Positions 1 to 9,394 of a DNA stretch of 64,000 bases are shown here, one piece after another. Under the pieces are notes generated by a model that made no database searches, was not told the DNA's origin, and saw only the letters and a list, made by a program, of their open reading frames with translations. The translations under genes were made by a program, and so were the position numbers. How positions within the stretch are numbered: the stretch's first letter is position 1; each line of letters begins with the position of its first letter. The DNA is from Nocardioides hwasunensis (GTDB lineage Bacteria > Actinomycetota > Actinomycetes > Propionibacteriales > Nocardioidaceae), in the NCBI RefSeq assembly GCF_014779665.1, contig NZ_JACXYY010000004.1, forward strand, positions 62,001 through 126,000, given 5' to 3'.

Positions 1-139
1 GGCCGCTCGTCACCGAGGCGAGCAGGTCGTCGACGTCCACGCAGCGCTTGAGCACCACCACACCGGGGTGCGACTCGAGGTCGGCGAGCGCGGGCGACTC
101 CCAGGCCTCGCCCGCGGCCAGGAGCAGCACGCAGATCAC
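1..139 (-). CDS. CpaE/MinD-like pilus-locus protein, N-terminal fragment
   Basis: Only the first 46 codons are inside the window; the gene runs off the left edge. The GTG start lies three bases after the stop of the SAF-domain gene. The translation begins with a hydrophobic strand (VICVLLLAAG), then an acidic helix and a VVVLKRCVDVDDLL strand. I associate this N-terminus with the response-regulator-like domain of CpaE-type ATPases that follow CpaB-like genes in actinobacterial Flp/tad pilus loci. The ATPase part is not visible, so the call rests on the opening residues and the neighbouring SAF gene. Confidence 0.45.
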   Translation of the reverse strand, partial: MICVLLLAAGEAWESPALADLESHPGVVVLKRCVDVDDLLASVTSG

Positions 140-142
140 GGG

Positions 143-844
143 TCAGCCCCTTCCGACGACGCGGACACGGTTGTCGCCGCTCGCCGCCAGCACCCGCCCC
201 AGTGACTCCTCGTCGGCCTGCGGGACCGCGAGCACGAGCTGCCGTGCCGCGGCGGAGGCGAAGGTGTCGCTCACGAGTGGCGCGTCGAGCACCGCGACGT
301 CGCCGAGGACCAGCTCCGCCGCCGATCGTGCGTCGTCCCCGCCGAGGCTGCGGTCGTTGATCACCCACACGTCGACGCGCGAGCCGCGGGTCAGCCTGGT
401 GGGCACGTGCTCGGTCGCGACGGCGATCGAGACCTCGACGGTGTCCTCGTCGGCGGCCTCCCCCAGCGCGCCCGCCGGGACGAGCTCCCCGGCGGCCAGC
501 GGCCGGGTGAGGGTGAGCGCCGCCGGGAGCTCGCGGTCGACCGCGAGGTAGTGATCGCGGTCAGCGCCCTCGTCGAAGCGCACCCGCGTCGCCCGCAGGT
601 CGTCGGCGGTGAGCGTCTGGCCCGCCGCGAGGTCGGAGGTCGCCGACCAGACCGGGGTCATGTCGTCGGCGGTGGACAGGATCCGCGCCCCGGCCACGAC
701 CGAGCCGGTGACCAGTGCGACCCCGACCCACAGCCGGGGGTCACGCCACCCGGGCGAGCGGAGGCGCGCGGCGGCAGGGACGTCGGGGTCGCGCGGCGCG
801 CGCGAGGTCTTCCGAGGAGCGATGCGGGGCACGCGGGACATCAT
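143..844 (-). CDS. SAF-domain membrane protein (CpaB/RcpC-like)
   Basis: 233 residues. A basic N-terminus of about 33 residues is followed by one membrane segment (about 34-55, LWVGVALVTGSVVAG), then a SAF domain starting at the SDLAAGQTLTADDLR motif near residue 68 and running through the PLAAGELVP stretch. This is the layout of CpaB/RcpC proteins, which sit in the cytoplasmic membrane and help assemble Flp-type pili, with the SAF domain outside. The gene is followed after three bases by the CpaE-like fragment, so the two probably form an operon. The start codon is doubled (ATG ATG), so the real start could be one codon later. Confidence 0.75.
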   Translation of the reverse strand: MMSRVPRIAPRKTSRAPRDPDVPAAARLRSPGWRDPRLWVGVALVTGSVVAGARILSTADDMTPVWSATSDLAAGQTLTADDLRATRVRFDEGADRDHYLAVDRELPAALTLTRPLAAGELVPAGALGEAADEDTVEVSIAVATEHVPTRLTRGSRVDVWVINDRSLGGDDARSAAELVLGDVAVLDAPLVSDTFASAAARQLVLAVPQADEESLGRVLAASGDNRVRVVGRG

Positions 845-934
845 GGCCCGTCAAGACGGAATTGACACGTGCTTCTCCACAGGTCGGGTGGGCGGGCGCG
901 ACGGACCCGTGTGGGTCGGTGGCACGATGGAGCC

Positions 935-1174
935 ATGGCCGACGACCCCCGCTTCCTGACGCTCGCCGACGTCGCCGAGGTGCTCAACACCTCCAGCGCG
1001 CAGGTCTACGCGCTCGTCCGCCGCGGCGACCTCCCGGCGATCAAGATCGGTGGCCGGGGCCAGTGGCGCGTCGAGCGCATCCAGCTCGAGGAGTTCATCC
1101 AGCGGATGTACGCCGACACCAAGGCGTTCGTCGACCAGCACCCGTTCGTCGACGCCGACGTCGAGGCCGACTGA
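935..1174 (+). CDS. Small helix-turn-helix (excisionase/MerR-type) DNA-binding protein
   Basis: 79 residues, almost entirely one winged-HTH domain of the HTH_17 kind. FLTLADVAEVLNTSSAQVYAL forms the HTH and GDLPAIKIGGRGQWRVER forms the wing, followed by an acidic tail. The ATG at 935 is chosen because the domain begins at once and a -10-like CACGAT lies 6 nt upstream, with no ribosome binding site. It is divergent from the SAF gene (91 bp apart) and convergent with htrA. In actinobacteria such proteins often sit beside CpaB/CpaE genes, so a regulatory role for the pilus locus is plausible but unproven. Confidence 0.8.
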   Translation: MADDPRFLTLADVAEVLNTSSAQVYALVRRGDLPAIKIGGRGQWRVERIQLEEFIQRMYADTKAFVDQHPFVDADVEAD

Positions 1175-1182
1175 GCCGGCGG

Positions 1183-2804
<1,622 letters not shown>

Positions 2805-2808
<4 letters not shown>

Positions 2809-3335
2809 GGAGCAATCTTCTCCCGGATCGCCACGAGCCGCTCGGCCAGGGGCGTCCGGGAGGGTGAGACGGGACCGCGGGTGGAGCGGTCCTCGACGTT
2901 GAGCGCGGGTGCGACAGGTCCCATCGGGCGGGTCAGGTCGGTGACCGGCGGGCGCGGCTCGACGCGCGGCGCACCCGCGACCCCGAGCGCGAGCACGCCG
3001 ACGACGCACGCGCTCGCAGCTCCGCCGCCGATGGCGACGAGGCCGCGCCGGGGACGGTGACCGGCAGTGGGGAACGGCGGCGCCGCCAGGGCAGCCCCAC
3101 CGGTGGTCGACGAGCAACGCCCGATGAGCGAGGACTTGAAGTCATGGGAGGTCTGCTGTCCTCCGGAGGTCCCGCAGGACAGCTGGGCGAGCTGGGTCTT
3201 GACCCAGCCCTCCTCCTCCACGAGGTCACGGCAGGCGTGGCAGGCGTGGACGTGGTTCCAGCAGCGCTCCTCCTCCTCGGGCGCGAGGCGACCGTCGAGG
3301 AGGGCACTGACACGTGATCCGAGATGGCTCATCAC
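2805..3335 (-). CDS. rseA: Zinc-finger anti-sigma factor (RseA-like)
   Basis: 176 residues. The N-terminus is a zf-HC2/ZAS domain: SALLDGRL helix, then the [10 protein letters not shown] cluster giving the H-x3-C-x2-C zinc site. A hydrophobic stretch near residues 95-120 ([23 protein letters not shown]) could be a membrane segment, although RseA-type proteins can be soluble. A Pro-rich tail follows. The GTG start overlaps the sigE stop by four bases, and the stop overlaps the htrA start, so the three genes are translated as a unit. The partner is almost certainly the adjacent SigE-type sigma factor. Confidence 0.87.
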
Positions 3336-3913
3336 GACATCACGCCCCGGTAGCGCTCACGACCGGCGGCGGGCTCGCGATGGGCGAGTGCCTTGCGGAG
3401 CATGCTCCGGCCCCGGTGGATCCGCGAGCGCACGGTGCCGAGCTTGGCGTCCATGATCTCGGCGATCTCTTCGTAGCTGAGCCCCTCGACGTCGCACAGC
3501 ACCACCGCGGCGCGGAAGTCGGGGGGAAGGGTGGCGAGCGCGGTCTCGATGTCGTCGTCGAACGTCCGGTCGGCGAACGCGAGCTCGGGCGCCGGGGCGG
3601 CACTGGTGAGCCGGGCGGCGCGCTCGTCGGAGAGCGGGTCGAAGCGGATGCGCTGCTTGCGACGCGCGCCGTCGAGGAACAGGTTGGTGGTGATGCGGTG
3701 CAGCCAGCCCTCGAACGTCCCGGGCGTGTAGGTGTCGAGCGAGCGGAAGACCCGGACGAAGACCTCCTGGGTCAGGTCCTCGGCATCAGGTCGGTTGCCG
3801 GTGAGCCGGTAGGCCAGGCGGAACACCCGGTCGGAGTGCTGCTCGACGACCTCGTCCCACGTCGGCACGACGGCGGCCTCCGCCGATCCGGTGGTGTCGA
3901 CCTGCTCGCCCAC
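3332..3913 (-). CDS. sigE: ECF RNA polymerase sigma factor, SigE type
   Basis: 193 residues from the GTG at 3913, with an AGGGAG ribosome binding site five bases upstream. Region 2 is clear ([20 protein letters not shown], then [20 protein letters not shown]). Region 4 follows ([20 protein letters not shown] and [19 protein letters not shown]). The frame is open upstream to a TTG at 4024, but that extension is atypical and overlaps a possible GGGAAC/CGTC promoter, so the shorter start is preferred. It is followed by its anti-sigma factor and htrA, so it is expected to direct the surface-stress regulon. Confidence 0.9.
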   Translation of the reverse strand: MGEQVDTTGSAEAAVVPTWDEVVEQHSDRVFRLAYRLTGNRPDAEDLTQEVFVRVFRSLDTYTPGTFEGWLHRITTNLFLDGARRKQRIRFDPLSDERAARLTSAAPAPELAFADRTFDDDIETALATLPPDFRAAVVLCDVEGLSYEEIAEIMDAKLGTVRSRIHRGRSMLRKALAHREPAAGRERYRGVMS

Positions 3914-3970
3914 GGAGGCTCCCTGGCTCGTCCTTCTCGACCGCAGCTGCAACGGTTCGCTGTCCTTCCT

Positions 3971-3999
3971 GACGCTAGGTAGCCCGCCTGAGAGTTCCC
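3971..3999 (-). promoter_or_regulatory. Possible ECF-type autoregulatory promoter of sigE
   Basis: On the minus strand GGGAAC (3999-3994) is followed after 19 bases by CGTC (3974-3971), about 58 bases before the GTG start. SigE/SigH-type promoters have a GGAAC -35 and a CGTT/CGTC-like -10. The spacing here is one or two bases longer than usual, so this is a candidate only. Confidence 0.3.
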
Positions 4000-4103
4000 T
4001 GTGAACCTCATGCGCTCCACCCAAGAAACCAGCGGCGGAGTACTGCGTCCAACGACCGAGGTGCCGCGTGTGTTCCCGGCCACGTGCACCGGTCGGTGCG
4101 CGA

Positions 4104-4109
4104 TAGAGT
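4104..4109 (+). promoter_or_regulatory. -10 element (TAGAGT) of a leaderless promoter
   Basis: TAGAGT ends 7 nt before the GTG start at 4117 and there is no Shine-Dalgarno motif, so transcription should begin at or next to the start codon. Confidence 0.6.
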
Positions 4110-4116
4110 CGCGCCC

Positions 4117-4782
4117 GTGCCCACCACCACCCCGATCAAGCCCGCGAGCTGGTCCTACGCCGAGTCGTTCGTGGCCGAGGACGAGATCCTCGCAGCCGCC
4201 CGGAGCCGTGCCGACGAGGTCGGCGTCACGCCGATCGGCTCCGGTGGCGGTGCGGCCCTGCGCTTCCTCGCCTCGGTCCTCGACGCCCGCGCGGTCGTCG
4301 AGATCGGGACGGGCACCGGCGTCTCGGGGCTGTGGCTGCTGCGCGGCATGCGCGCCGACGGCGTGCTCACCACGGTCGACATCGAAGCCGAGCACCAGCG
4401 CCTGGCGAAGGAGACCTTCAGCGAGGCCGGCATCCCGCCCAACCGCGCCCGCACCATCGCCGGCGCCGGGCTCGACGTGCTCCCCCGCCTCACCGATGGC
4501 CACTACGACCTCGTGTTCTGCGACGGCGACAAGCGTGAGTACGCCGCCTACCTCAAGGAGGCGCTGCGGCTGCTGCGTCCCGGCGGCGTGGTGGTGTTCG
4601 ACAACGCTCTCTGGCACGACCGGGTCGCCGACCCCGCACAGCGCGACGAGGAGACCGTCTCGGTGCGCGACCTCGGCCGCGCGGTCCTCGAGCACGAGGC
4701 CCTGGTGCCGGTGCTGCTGCCGGTCGGCGACGGTCTGCTCGCTGCCAAGAAGGAGTGGGCGCCCGAGGTCGAGGGCGCCTGA
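4117..4782 (+). CDS. SAM-dependent O-methyltransferase (class I, DUF-OMT family)
   Basis: 221 residues. It has the methyltransferase_3 (catechol/caffeoyl-CoA OMT-like) fold: [14 protein letters not shown]-terminal helix, motif [33 protein letters not shown] for SAM ribose binding, then [16 protein letters not shown] and [15 protein letters not shown] for metal and substrate binding. The GTG start is set by the -10 element just upstream and by the conserved beginning of the domain. It is divergent from sigE, the same arrangement as in mycobacteria. The natural substrate is unknown. Confidence 0.85.
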   Translation: MPTTTPIKPASWSYAESFVAEDEILAAARSRADEVGVTPIGSGGGAALRFLASVLDARAVVEIGTGTGVSGLWLLRGMRADGVLTTVDIEAEHQRLAKETFSEAGIPPNRARTIAGAGLDVLPRLTDGHYDLVFCDGDKREYAAYLKEALRLLRPGGVVVFDNALWHDRVADPAQRDEETVSVRDLGRAVLEHEALVPVLLPVGDGLLAAKKEWAPEVEGA

Positions 4783-4790
4783 GGCGCCTC

Positions 4791-4807
4791 GAGTCTCTCC
4801 GAGACTC
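4791..4807. terminator. Hairpin between convergent genes
   Basis: A 7-bp perfect stem (GAGTCTC / GAGACTC) with a three-base loop lies between the O-methyltransferase and the convergent YdhR-like gene. There is no T-tract. Just upstream (4774-4788) is a second palindrome, GGCGCCTGAGGCGCC, which overlaps the O-methyltransferase stop. It may act as a bidirectional terminator. Confidence 0.45.
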
Positions 4808-4825
4808 ACCGCCGAGCGTCGGACG

Positions 4826-5164
4826 TCAGGCGCGGGCGACTGCGACGAAGCCGTCGCGTCCCTCGGCGACGGCGACGATGTCGCACGCCTCGACGAGGAT
4901 CGGCGAGCAGCCGATGATCCGCGTGCCCGGTGACTGGTCGGCGGTCTCGGTGAAGGTGCGCTGGAACTCCTCGCGCGCCTCGTCGCTGGCGAAGACGTAG
5001 CTCCCCTCGAACCACTGCCCCGGCACGCACCGCCAGGTCTTGTGGCGCAGACCGGCCATGTCGGTGAAGCGGGCGTGGGACGTCTCCGCCACGAACGTGG
5101 CGAGGCGTTGCTCGACCCCGGGGTCCGCGTCGGCGAGGGACCACCGGATGGTGAGGCCGAGCAT
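4826..5164 (-). CDS. YdhR-like dimeric alpha/beta-barrel protein (putative monooxygenase family)
   Basis: 112 residues from the ATG at 5164, which overlaps the pepA stop by one base (TGATG). A longer open frame starts inside pepA and is not used. The segments HKTWRCVPGQWFEGSYVFAS and DEAREEFQRTF match the pattern of YdhR/ABM-type ferredoxin-like dimers, where a strand ending in GxYxF is followed by an acidic helix. Such proteins are annotated as putative monooxygenases without a proven reaction. Translational coupling to pepA suggests co-expression only. Confidence 0.5.
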   Translation of the reverse strand: MLGLTIRWSLADADPGVEQRLATFVAETSHARFTDMAGLRHKTWRCVPGQWFEGSYVFASDEAREEFQRTFTETADQSPGTRIIGCSPILVEACDIVAVAEGRDGFVAVARA

Positions 5165-6702
5165 CAGGCGATGCCCTCGAGGGGATCGTCGGACCCGAGC
5201 CACGACAGCAGCAGTCGTGGGCCCCAACCGCTGGGCCCCGCAGTCCACTCGTGTCGGTCGGTGGGCGACTCGGCGGCAGACGCGAAGTCGACGTGTGCCC
5301 AGGGGACGTCGCCGGCGAAGTGCTGGAGGAAGAGAGCCGCGGTGATCGCGCCCGCCCCACCCGCTGCGTTGTCACCGTCGGCGATCTTGGAGGTGACCTT
5401 GTCCTCGTAGTCGGTGACCAGGGGCATCCGCCAGACCCGCTCACCGGAGGCGGCGGCGGCCGTCTCGACGTGTCCGGCCAGGGCCTCGTCGTTCGCGAAG
5501 TAGCCGCCGGTCCACTGGCCCAGCGACACCTTCATCGCACCGGTGAGGGTGGCGATGTCGAGGATCACGCTCGGCTTCAGCTCGGCCACGGCGTAGGCCA
5601 TGGCGTCGGCGAGCACCAGACGGCCCTCGGCGTCGGTGTTGTTGACCTCGGAGGTGCGACCACCGACGTGCGTGATGACGTCGCCGGGACGCATCGCGGA
5701 ACCGCTGACGGCGTTCTCCGCAGCGGGGACCAGCCCGATCACGCGCACCGGGCAGTCGACGTCGCGCAGCGCTGCCATCGTGGCGATCACCGCGGCGCCA
5801 CCGCTCATGTCGCGCTTCATCGTCAGCATGCCCTCGCTGGGCTTGATGTCGAGGCCACCGGTGTCGAAGGTGATGCCCTTGCCGACGAGCACCACCGTCG
5901 GCACGTTCTTCCCGGCTCCCTTGCCGGCGCCGCGCGGCGTGTAGTCCATCCTGATCAGTCGCGGCTCGTGCACCGAGGCGCTCCCGACGGCCAGCAGGCC
6001 ACCGAAGCCCTCGGCGACGAGTCGGGCCTCGTCCCACACGGTCACGTCGAGTCCCGCCGCCTCGCCGACCTCGACCGCCTGGTCGGCCAGCCAGGCCGGC
6101 GTCTTGAGGTTGGACGGGACGGTGGCGAGGGTGCGTGAGCGCCAGCCGGCACCGCCGAGCGCGAGAGCACGGGCCAGCTCGTCGTCCGCACCGTCGTCGC
6201 TGATGTCGGCCAGCACGACGCGGCCGACCGGCTGCTCCTTCGGGCCGGTCGAGCGCCAGTGGAAGGCGAACGAACCGAGCATCGCGCCGACGACGAAGGC
6301 GCCGAGGCCCTCCTCGGGTGCGATCGCGGCGAGGGACGTCACCACGCTGACGCGGTCCTTCGTGGCCCGCGCGAGCGCCGCTCCGGCGCGCCGGAAGTCG
6401 GTGGTCGATGCGTCGCCGACCCCGACGAGCAGCACCAGGCTCACGTCGTCGTCGGGCGCGGAGACCGGGACGGTGGTGACCTCACCGGTGCGCCCGGTGG
6501 CGCGAGCGGCCTCGAGGGCTGCGAGCAGGTCGGTCCCGAGAGCCTCGGAGGCCTCGTCCGCACCCGGCCCGAGGAGGGGACCGTCCTCACCCGGGAGGAC
6601 CGGGAACGCCCAGACCTCGGCGCCGCCGATCTGGTGCGGCAGCGCGGAGCTGAGGGCGAACTCGGGAGGAGAGACCTGCGTCGGCAGCTGTGCGATGGCC
6701 AC
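5164..6702 (-). CDS. pepA: Leucyl aminopeptidase, M17 family
   Basis: 512 residues, the usual length. The N-terminal macro-like domain is followed by the catalytic domain with the two-metal site: VGKGITFDTGGLDIKP (Lys and Asp ligands), MKRDMSGGAAV, and the signature NTDAEGRLVLADA. The C-terminus ends in the expected APSGWGPRLLL region. It removes N-terminal residues from peptides in the cytoplasm. The GTG start comes two bases after the DUF3117 stop, so it is the second gene of a DUF3117-pepA-YdhR operon. Confidence 0.95.
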   Translation of the reverse strand: MAIAQLPTQVSPPEFALSSALPHQIGGAEVWAFPVLPGEDGPLLGPGADEASEALGTDLLAALEAARATGRTGEVTTVPVSAPDDDVSLVLLVGVGDASTTDFRRAGAALARATKDRVSVVTSLAAIAPEEGLGAFVVGAMLGSFAFHWRSTGPKEQPVGRVVLADISDDGADDELARALALGGAGWRSRTLATVPSNLKTPAWLADQAVEVGEAAGLDVTVWDEARLVAEGFGGLLAVGSASVHEPRLIRMDYTPRGAGKGAGKNVPTVVLVGKGITFDTGGLDIKPSEGMLTMKRDMSGGAAVIATMAALRDVDCPVRVIGLVPAAENAVSGSAMRPGDVITHVGGRTSEVNNTDAEGRLVLADAMAYAVAELKPSVILDIATLTGAMKVSLGQWTGGYFANDEALAGHVETAAAASGERVWRMPLVTDYEDKVTSKIADGDNAAGGAGAITAALFLQHFAGDVPWAHVDFASAAESPTDRHEWTAGPSGWGPRLLLSWLGSDDPLEGIA

Positions 6703-6704
6703 GA

Positions 6705-6872
6705 TCAGCCGACGACGTCCTTGAGGGCGTCCCCGAGAGCCGTGGCCTCATCGGCGTTCAGCTCGACCACCAGACGTCCACCGCCCTCGAGCGGGACGCG
6801 CATGACGATGCCGCGCCCCTCCTTGGTGACCTCGAGCGGTCCGTCGCCCGTGCGGGGCTTCATGGCGGCCAT
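6705..6872 (-). CDS. DUF3117 family small protein
   Basis: 55 residues: it opens MAAMKPRTGDGPLEVTKEGR, continues GIVMRVPLEGGGRLVVEL and ends in a short helix (ADEATALGDALKDVV). This is the highly conserved actinobacterial DUF3117 protein (Rv1211 type), of unknown function. Start: ATG at 6872 with an AGGAAGAGG ribosome binding site just upstream. The stop is two bases before pepA, so the two are co-transcribed. Confidence 0.9.
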   Translation of the reverse strand: MAAMKPRTGDGPLEVTKEGRGIVMRVPLEGGGRLVVELNADEATALGDALKDVVG

Positions 6873-7053
6873 CGGCGCACCTCTTCCTGTTCAACCAGCT
6901 CTTGTGGATTCGTTGTCACATGCGAATCGAGGCGGCGTGGATGTTTCGGGCCGCCCCGATCGGCGTCGTACGACGTCCATTATCCCCTATGTGCCGCGTG
7001 ATCGGCACCACAGGTCACGCGGATCTGCGTCAAGAGTCCGGCAGACTGCCCTC

Positions 7054-7845
7054 ATGACTACCCCGGTCCTCCTCGACGTCACCGACTCGGTCGCCACCAT
7101 CACCCTGAACCGACCTGATGCGATGAACGGGCTCGACACGGCCACCAAGGAGCTCCTGCGCGACACGGTCGAACAGGTCGCGGAGGACGCCGAGGTGCGC
7201 TGCGTCGTGCTGACCGGCAGCGGCCGAGCGTTCTGCGTGGGCCAGGACCTCAAGGAGCACCTGGCCGGCCTCAAGGGTGAGTCCGACGTCCCGCTCTCGG
7301 ACACCGTGGAGCGTCACTACAACCCGATCGTGCTGGCGCTGGCCACGATGCCGAAGCCCGTCATCGCCGCCGTCAACGGGGTGGCAGCGGGCGCGGGGGC
7401 CAGCCTGGCCTTCGCCGCCGACTTCCGGATCCTGGTCGACTCCGCGGGCTACAACACCTCGTTCGCCGGCGTGGCCCTGTCGTGCGACACCGGCTCGAGC
7501 TGGACGCTGCCGCGCCTGGTCGGCACCGCCAAGGCGATGGAGCTGCTCTACTTCCCGCGCACCGTCTCCGCGCAGGAGGCGCTCGAGCTCGGCCTGGCCC
7601 ACCAGGTCGTCACCGCCGAGGAGCTGCCCTCCGCCGTCGGCGAGCTGGCCGCCCGGCTGGCCGCCGGCCCGACCGTCGCCTTCGGCTCCATCCGGCAGGC
7701 AGCGGCGTACTCCGCCTCCCACTCGCTCGAGGAGTCCCTCGCCTTCGAGGCCGACAAGATGGCGCTGACCGGCGGCACCGAGGACCACCTCGCGGCGGTC
7801 GATGCGTTCATGGCGAAGGACAAGCCGGTCTTCCGGGGTCGCTGA
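7054..7845 (+). CDS. Enoyl-CoA hydratase/isomerase family protein (PaaG-like)
   Basis: 263 residues of crotonase fold. Visible features are the TITLNRPDAMNGLDTATKELL opening, the oxyanion-hole strand GRAFCVGQDLKEH, the second oxyanion-hole motif NGVAAGAGASLAFAADFRI, and the C-terminal helix ending in KDKPVFRGR. The Asp in the CDTGSSWTLPRLVG region fits PaaG-type 1,2-epoxyphenylacetyl-CoA/enoyl-CoA isomerases, but the exact substrate cannot be read. It stands alone, with CAGACT 6 nt before the ATG suggesting a leaderless message. Confidence 0.82.
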   Translation: MTTPVLLDVTDSVATITLNRPDAMNGLDTATKELLRDTVEQVAEDAEVRCVVLTGSGRAFCVGQDLKEHLAGLKGESDVPLSDTVERHYNPIVLALATMPKPVIAAVNGVAAGAGASLAFAADFRILVDSAGYNTSFAGVALSCDTGSSWTLPRLVGTAKAMELLYFPRTVSAQEALELGLAHQVVTAEELPSAVGELAARLAAGPTVAFGSIRQAAAYSASHSLEESLAFEADKMALTGGTEDHLAAVDAFMAKDKPVFRGR

Positions 7846-7868
7846 CGGTCCCCCTCGCGGGGTGTCAG
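7842..7868. terminator. Hairpin between convergent genes
   Basis: CTGAC (7842-7846) pairs with GTCAG (7864-7868) around an inner CCCC/GGGG stem with a TCGC-type loop. The structure overlaps the stop codons of the crotonase gene and of the convergent membrane protein, so it probably terminates both. No T-tract. Confidence 0.5.
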
Positions 7869-8287
7869 ACGGCGGCGGTGAGGTAGGCGTAGGTGAAGAC
7901 CAGCACAGCCGCGACCATGCCGAGGTGTGCCAGCAGCGAGAGGCCGGGTCCGTCGCTCCAGCCGTCCCCGGTCGCAGCCGGGACGTGACGACCGCGCGAG
8001 GGCAGCCAGCGGGCCAGGACCAGCAGCCCACAGATCGCCACGACCCACCAGCACGCCACGGCCAGGATCCCGAAGAGCGGTCCGCCGAGGAAGGTGTCCT
8101 CGGGCGACACCAGGACGCCGATCCAGAGCACGAGCGCGACGACGCCGGCCACGAAGTGGACCGTGGGCAGGCGACGGCTGATGGAGAACTGGCCCGCCGC
8201 ACCGTCGGCCCGCAGGCGCAGACGGGTCAGCACGATCACCACGGCCGCGAGGGCCGTGAGGATCCACACGACGATCTGGAACGACAT
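7865..8287 (-). CDS. Four-helix membrane protein of unknown function
   Basis: 140 residues with about four membrane segments: IVVWILTALAAVVIVLT, TVHFVAGVVALVLWIGVLV, LFGILAVACWWVVAICGLL and LLAHLGMVAAVLVFTYAYL. A short basic loop (RLRLRADGAAGQ) follows the first. No catalytic or ligand motif is visible and I do not recognise the family. A CAGACT hexamer 8 nt before the ATG suggests leaderless expression. The gene stops in a hairpin shared with the convergent crotonase. Confidence 0.75.
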   Translation of the reverse strand: MSFQIVVWILTALAAVVIVLTRLRLRADGAAGQFSISRRLPTVHFVAGVVALVLWIGVLVSPEDTFLGGPLFGILAVACWWVVAICGLLVLARWLPSRGRHVPAATGDGWSDGPGLSLLAHLGMVAAVLVFTYAYLTAAV

Positions 8288-8303
8288 GACCGGGCAGTCT
8301 GCC

Positions 8304-8618
8304 CTAGTCGCGAGGCGAGTCGCCAGACGAGTCCTCGGCGACGCCTCGACGGCCCTCCCCCGGCTCGTCGTGGCGCTCGTCCTCCAGCTCGGTCGCCAGC
8401 CGCGCGAGGAGCGCGTCGACGTCGGACATGCGGTAGCCCCGCACCGCGAGGGGGAACCGGACGGTGCGCAGGTCCGCGGCCGCGATCGGCCGGTCGTCGG
8501 GCAGCGCCAGGTCGGGGCGGTCGTCGTACGCCGGTGCCATCGACCCGCCGCGACCGGACGCGACCATCGCGACGCCGCCCATGGCGAGGACGACGAGGAT
8601 CGCGAAGAGCCAGGTCAT
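8304..8618 (-). CDS. DivIVA-domain membrane protein
   Basis: 104 residues. It has an N-terminal membrane anchor (WLFAILVVLAMGGVAMVASG), a linker, then a short DivIVA-type module: LRTVRFPLAVRGYRMSDVDALL followed by a helix LARLATELEDER. This is the DivI1A module in which the RxxxRGYxxxxVD motif binds membranes or partners in growth-pole proteins. It starts five bases after the stop of the LOG-family gene, so the order dapE, LOG, DivIVA-like is one operon, as recalled for mycobacteria. Its partner is unknown. Confidence 0.75.
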   Translation of the reverse strand: MTWLFAILVVLAMGGVAMVASGRGGSMAPAYDDRPDLALPDDRPIAAADLRTVRFPLAVRGYRMSDVDALLARLATELEDERHDEPGEGRRGVAEDSSGDSPRD

Positions 8619-8623
8619 CGCGG

Positions 8624-9394
8624 CTACTCCGGCCGCTTCGGGGCGGGCGTCGGCCAGCGGTCGTCGCGGGCGTCGACCATGAGTCGTACGGCCTCGTCGA
8701 CGTCGTCGGTGAGGACCATCATGTCGAGGTCGGCGGCGTTGATCTTGCCGTCGGCGAGCACGGTCTCGCGCAGCCAGCCGAGCAGGCCGGACCAGTAGTC
8801 CTTGCCGATCAGGACGATCGGGAAGGACGTGACCTTCTGCGTCTGCACGAGGGTGAGCGCCTCGAACAGCTCGTCGAGGGTGCCGAGACCGCCGGGGAGC
8901 ACGATGAAGCCTTGCGAGTACTTCACGAACATCGTCTTGCGAGCGAAGAAGTAGCGGAAGTTGATCCCCTTGTCGACCCACTGGTTGAGGCCGGACTCGA
9001 AGGGCAGCTCGATGCCGAGACCGACGCTCACTCCACCAGCCTGGCAGGCACCCTTGTTGGCGCCCTCCATCGTGCCGGGGCCGCCGCCGGTGATGACCGC
9101 GAACCCGGCCTCGGCGAGCTTGCGTCCCGCCTCCTCCGCGACGGCGTGGTGCGGGTGGTCGGCAGGCGTGCGCGCTGAGCCGAAGACCGCGATCGCGGGC
9201 CCGAGCTCGGCCAGCGCGCCGAAGCCCTCGACGAACTCGGCCTGGATCCGCAGCACCCGCCACGGGTCGGTGTGCACCCAGTCCGTCGGACCGCGGCTGT
9301 CGAGGAGGCGCTGGTCGGTCGTGCTGCCCTCAGTGACCTGCCCGCGGCGCTCGACGACGGGGCCCGTCATGCGGTCGTGGGTCCGGTCCGTCAT
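8624..9394 (-). CDS. LOG-family protein (cytokinin riboside 5'-monophosphate phosphoribohydrolase type)
   Basis: 256 residues of the TIGR00730 Rossmann-like family. Motifs: AVFGSART near the start of the fold, VITGGGPGTMEGANKGA, and the catalytic PGGLGTLDELFEALTL. Family members hydrolyse nucleoside 5'-monophosphates to base and ribose 5-phosphate. In bacteria the physiological substrate is often unclear. The ATG overlaps the dapE stop by four bases, so translation is coupled to dapE. Confidence 0.87.
   Translation of the reverse strand: MTDRTHDRMTGPVVERRGQVTEGSTTDQRLLDSRGPTDWVHTDPWRVLRIQAEFVEGFGALAELGPAIAVFGSARTPADHPHHAVAEEAGRKLAEAGFAVITGGGPGTMEGANKGACQAGGVSVGLGIELPFESGLNQWVDKGINFRYFFARKTMFVKYSQGFIVLPGGLGTLDELFEALTLVQTQKVTSFPIVLIGKDYWSGLLGWLRETVLADGKINAADLDMMVLTDDVDEAVRLMVDARDDRWPTPAPKRPE

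Noticed and set aside
3914..4024. Upstream extension of sigE to a TTG codon
   Set aside because: The extension lacks sigma-factor similarity and a ribosome binding site. The GTG at 3913 has a good one, and a possible promoter lies inside the extension.
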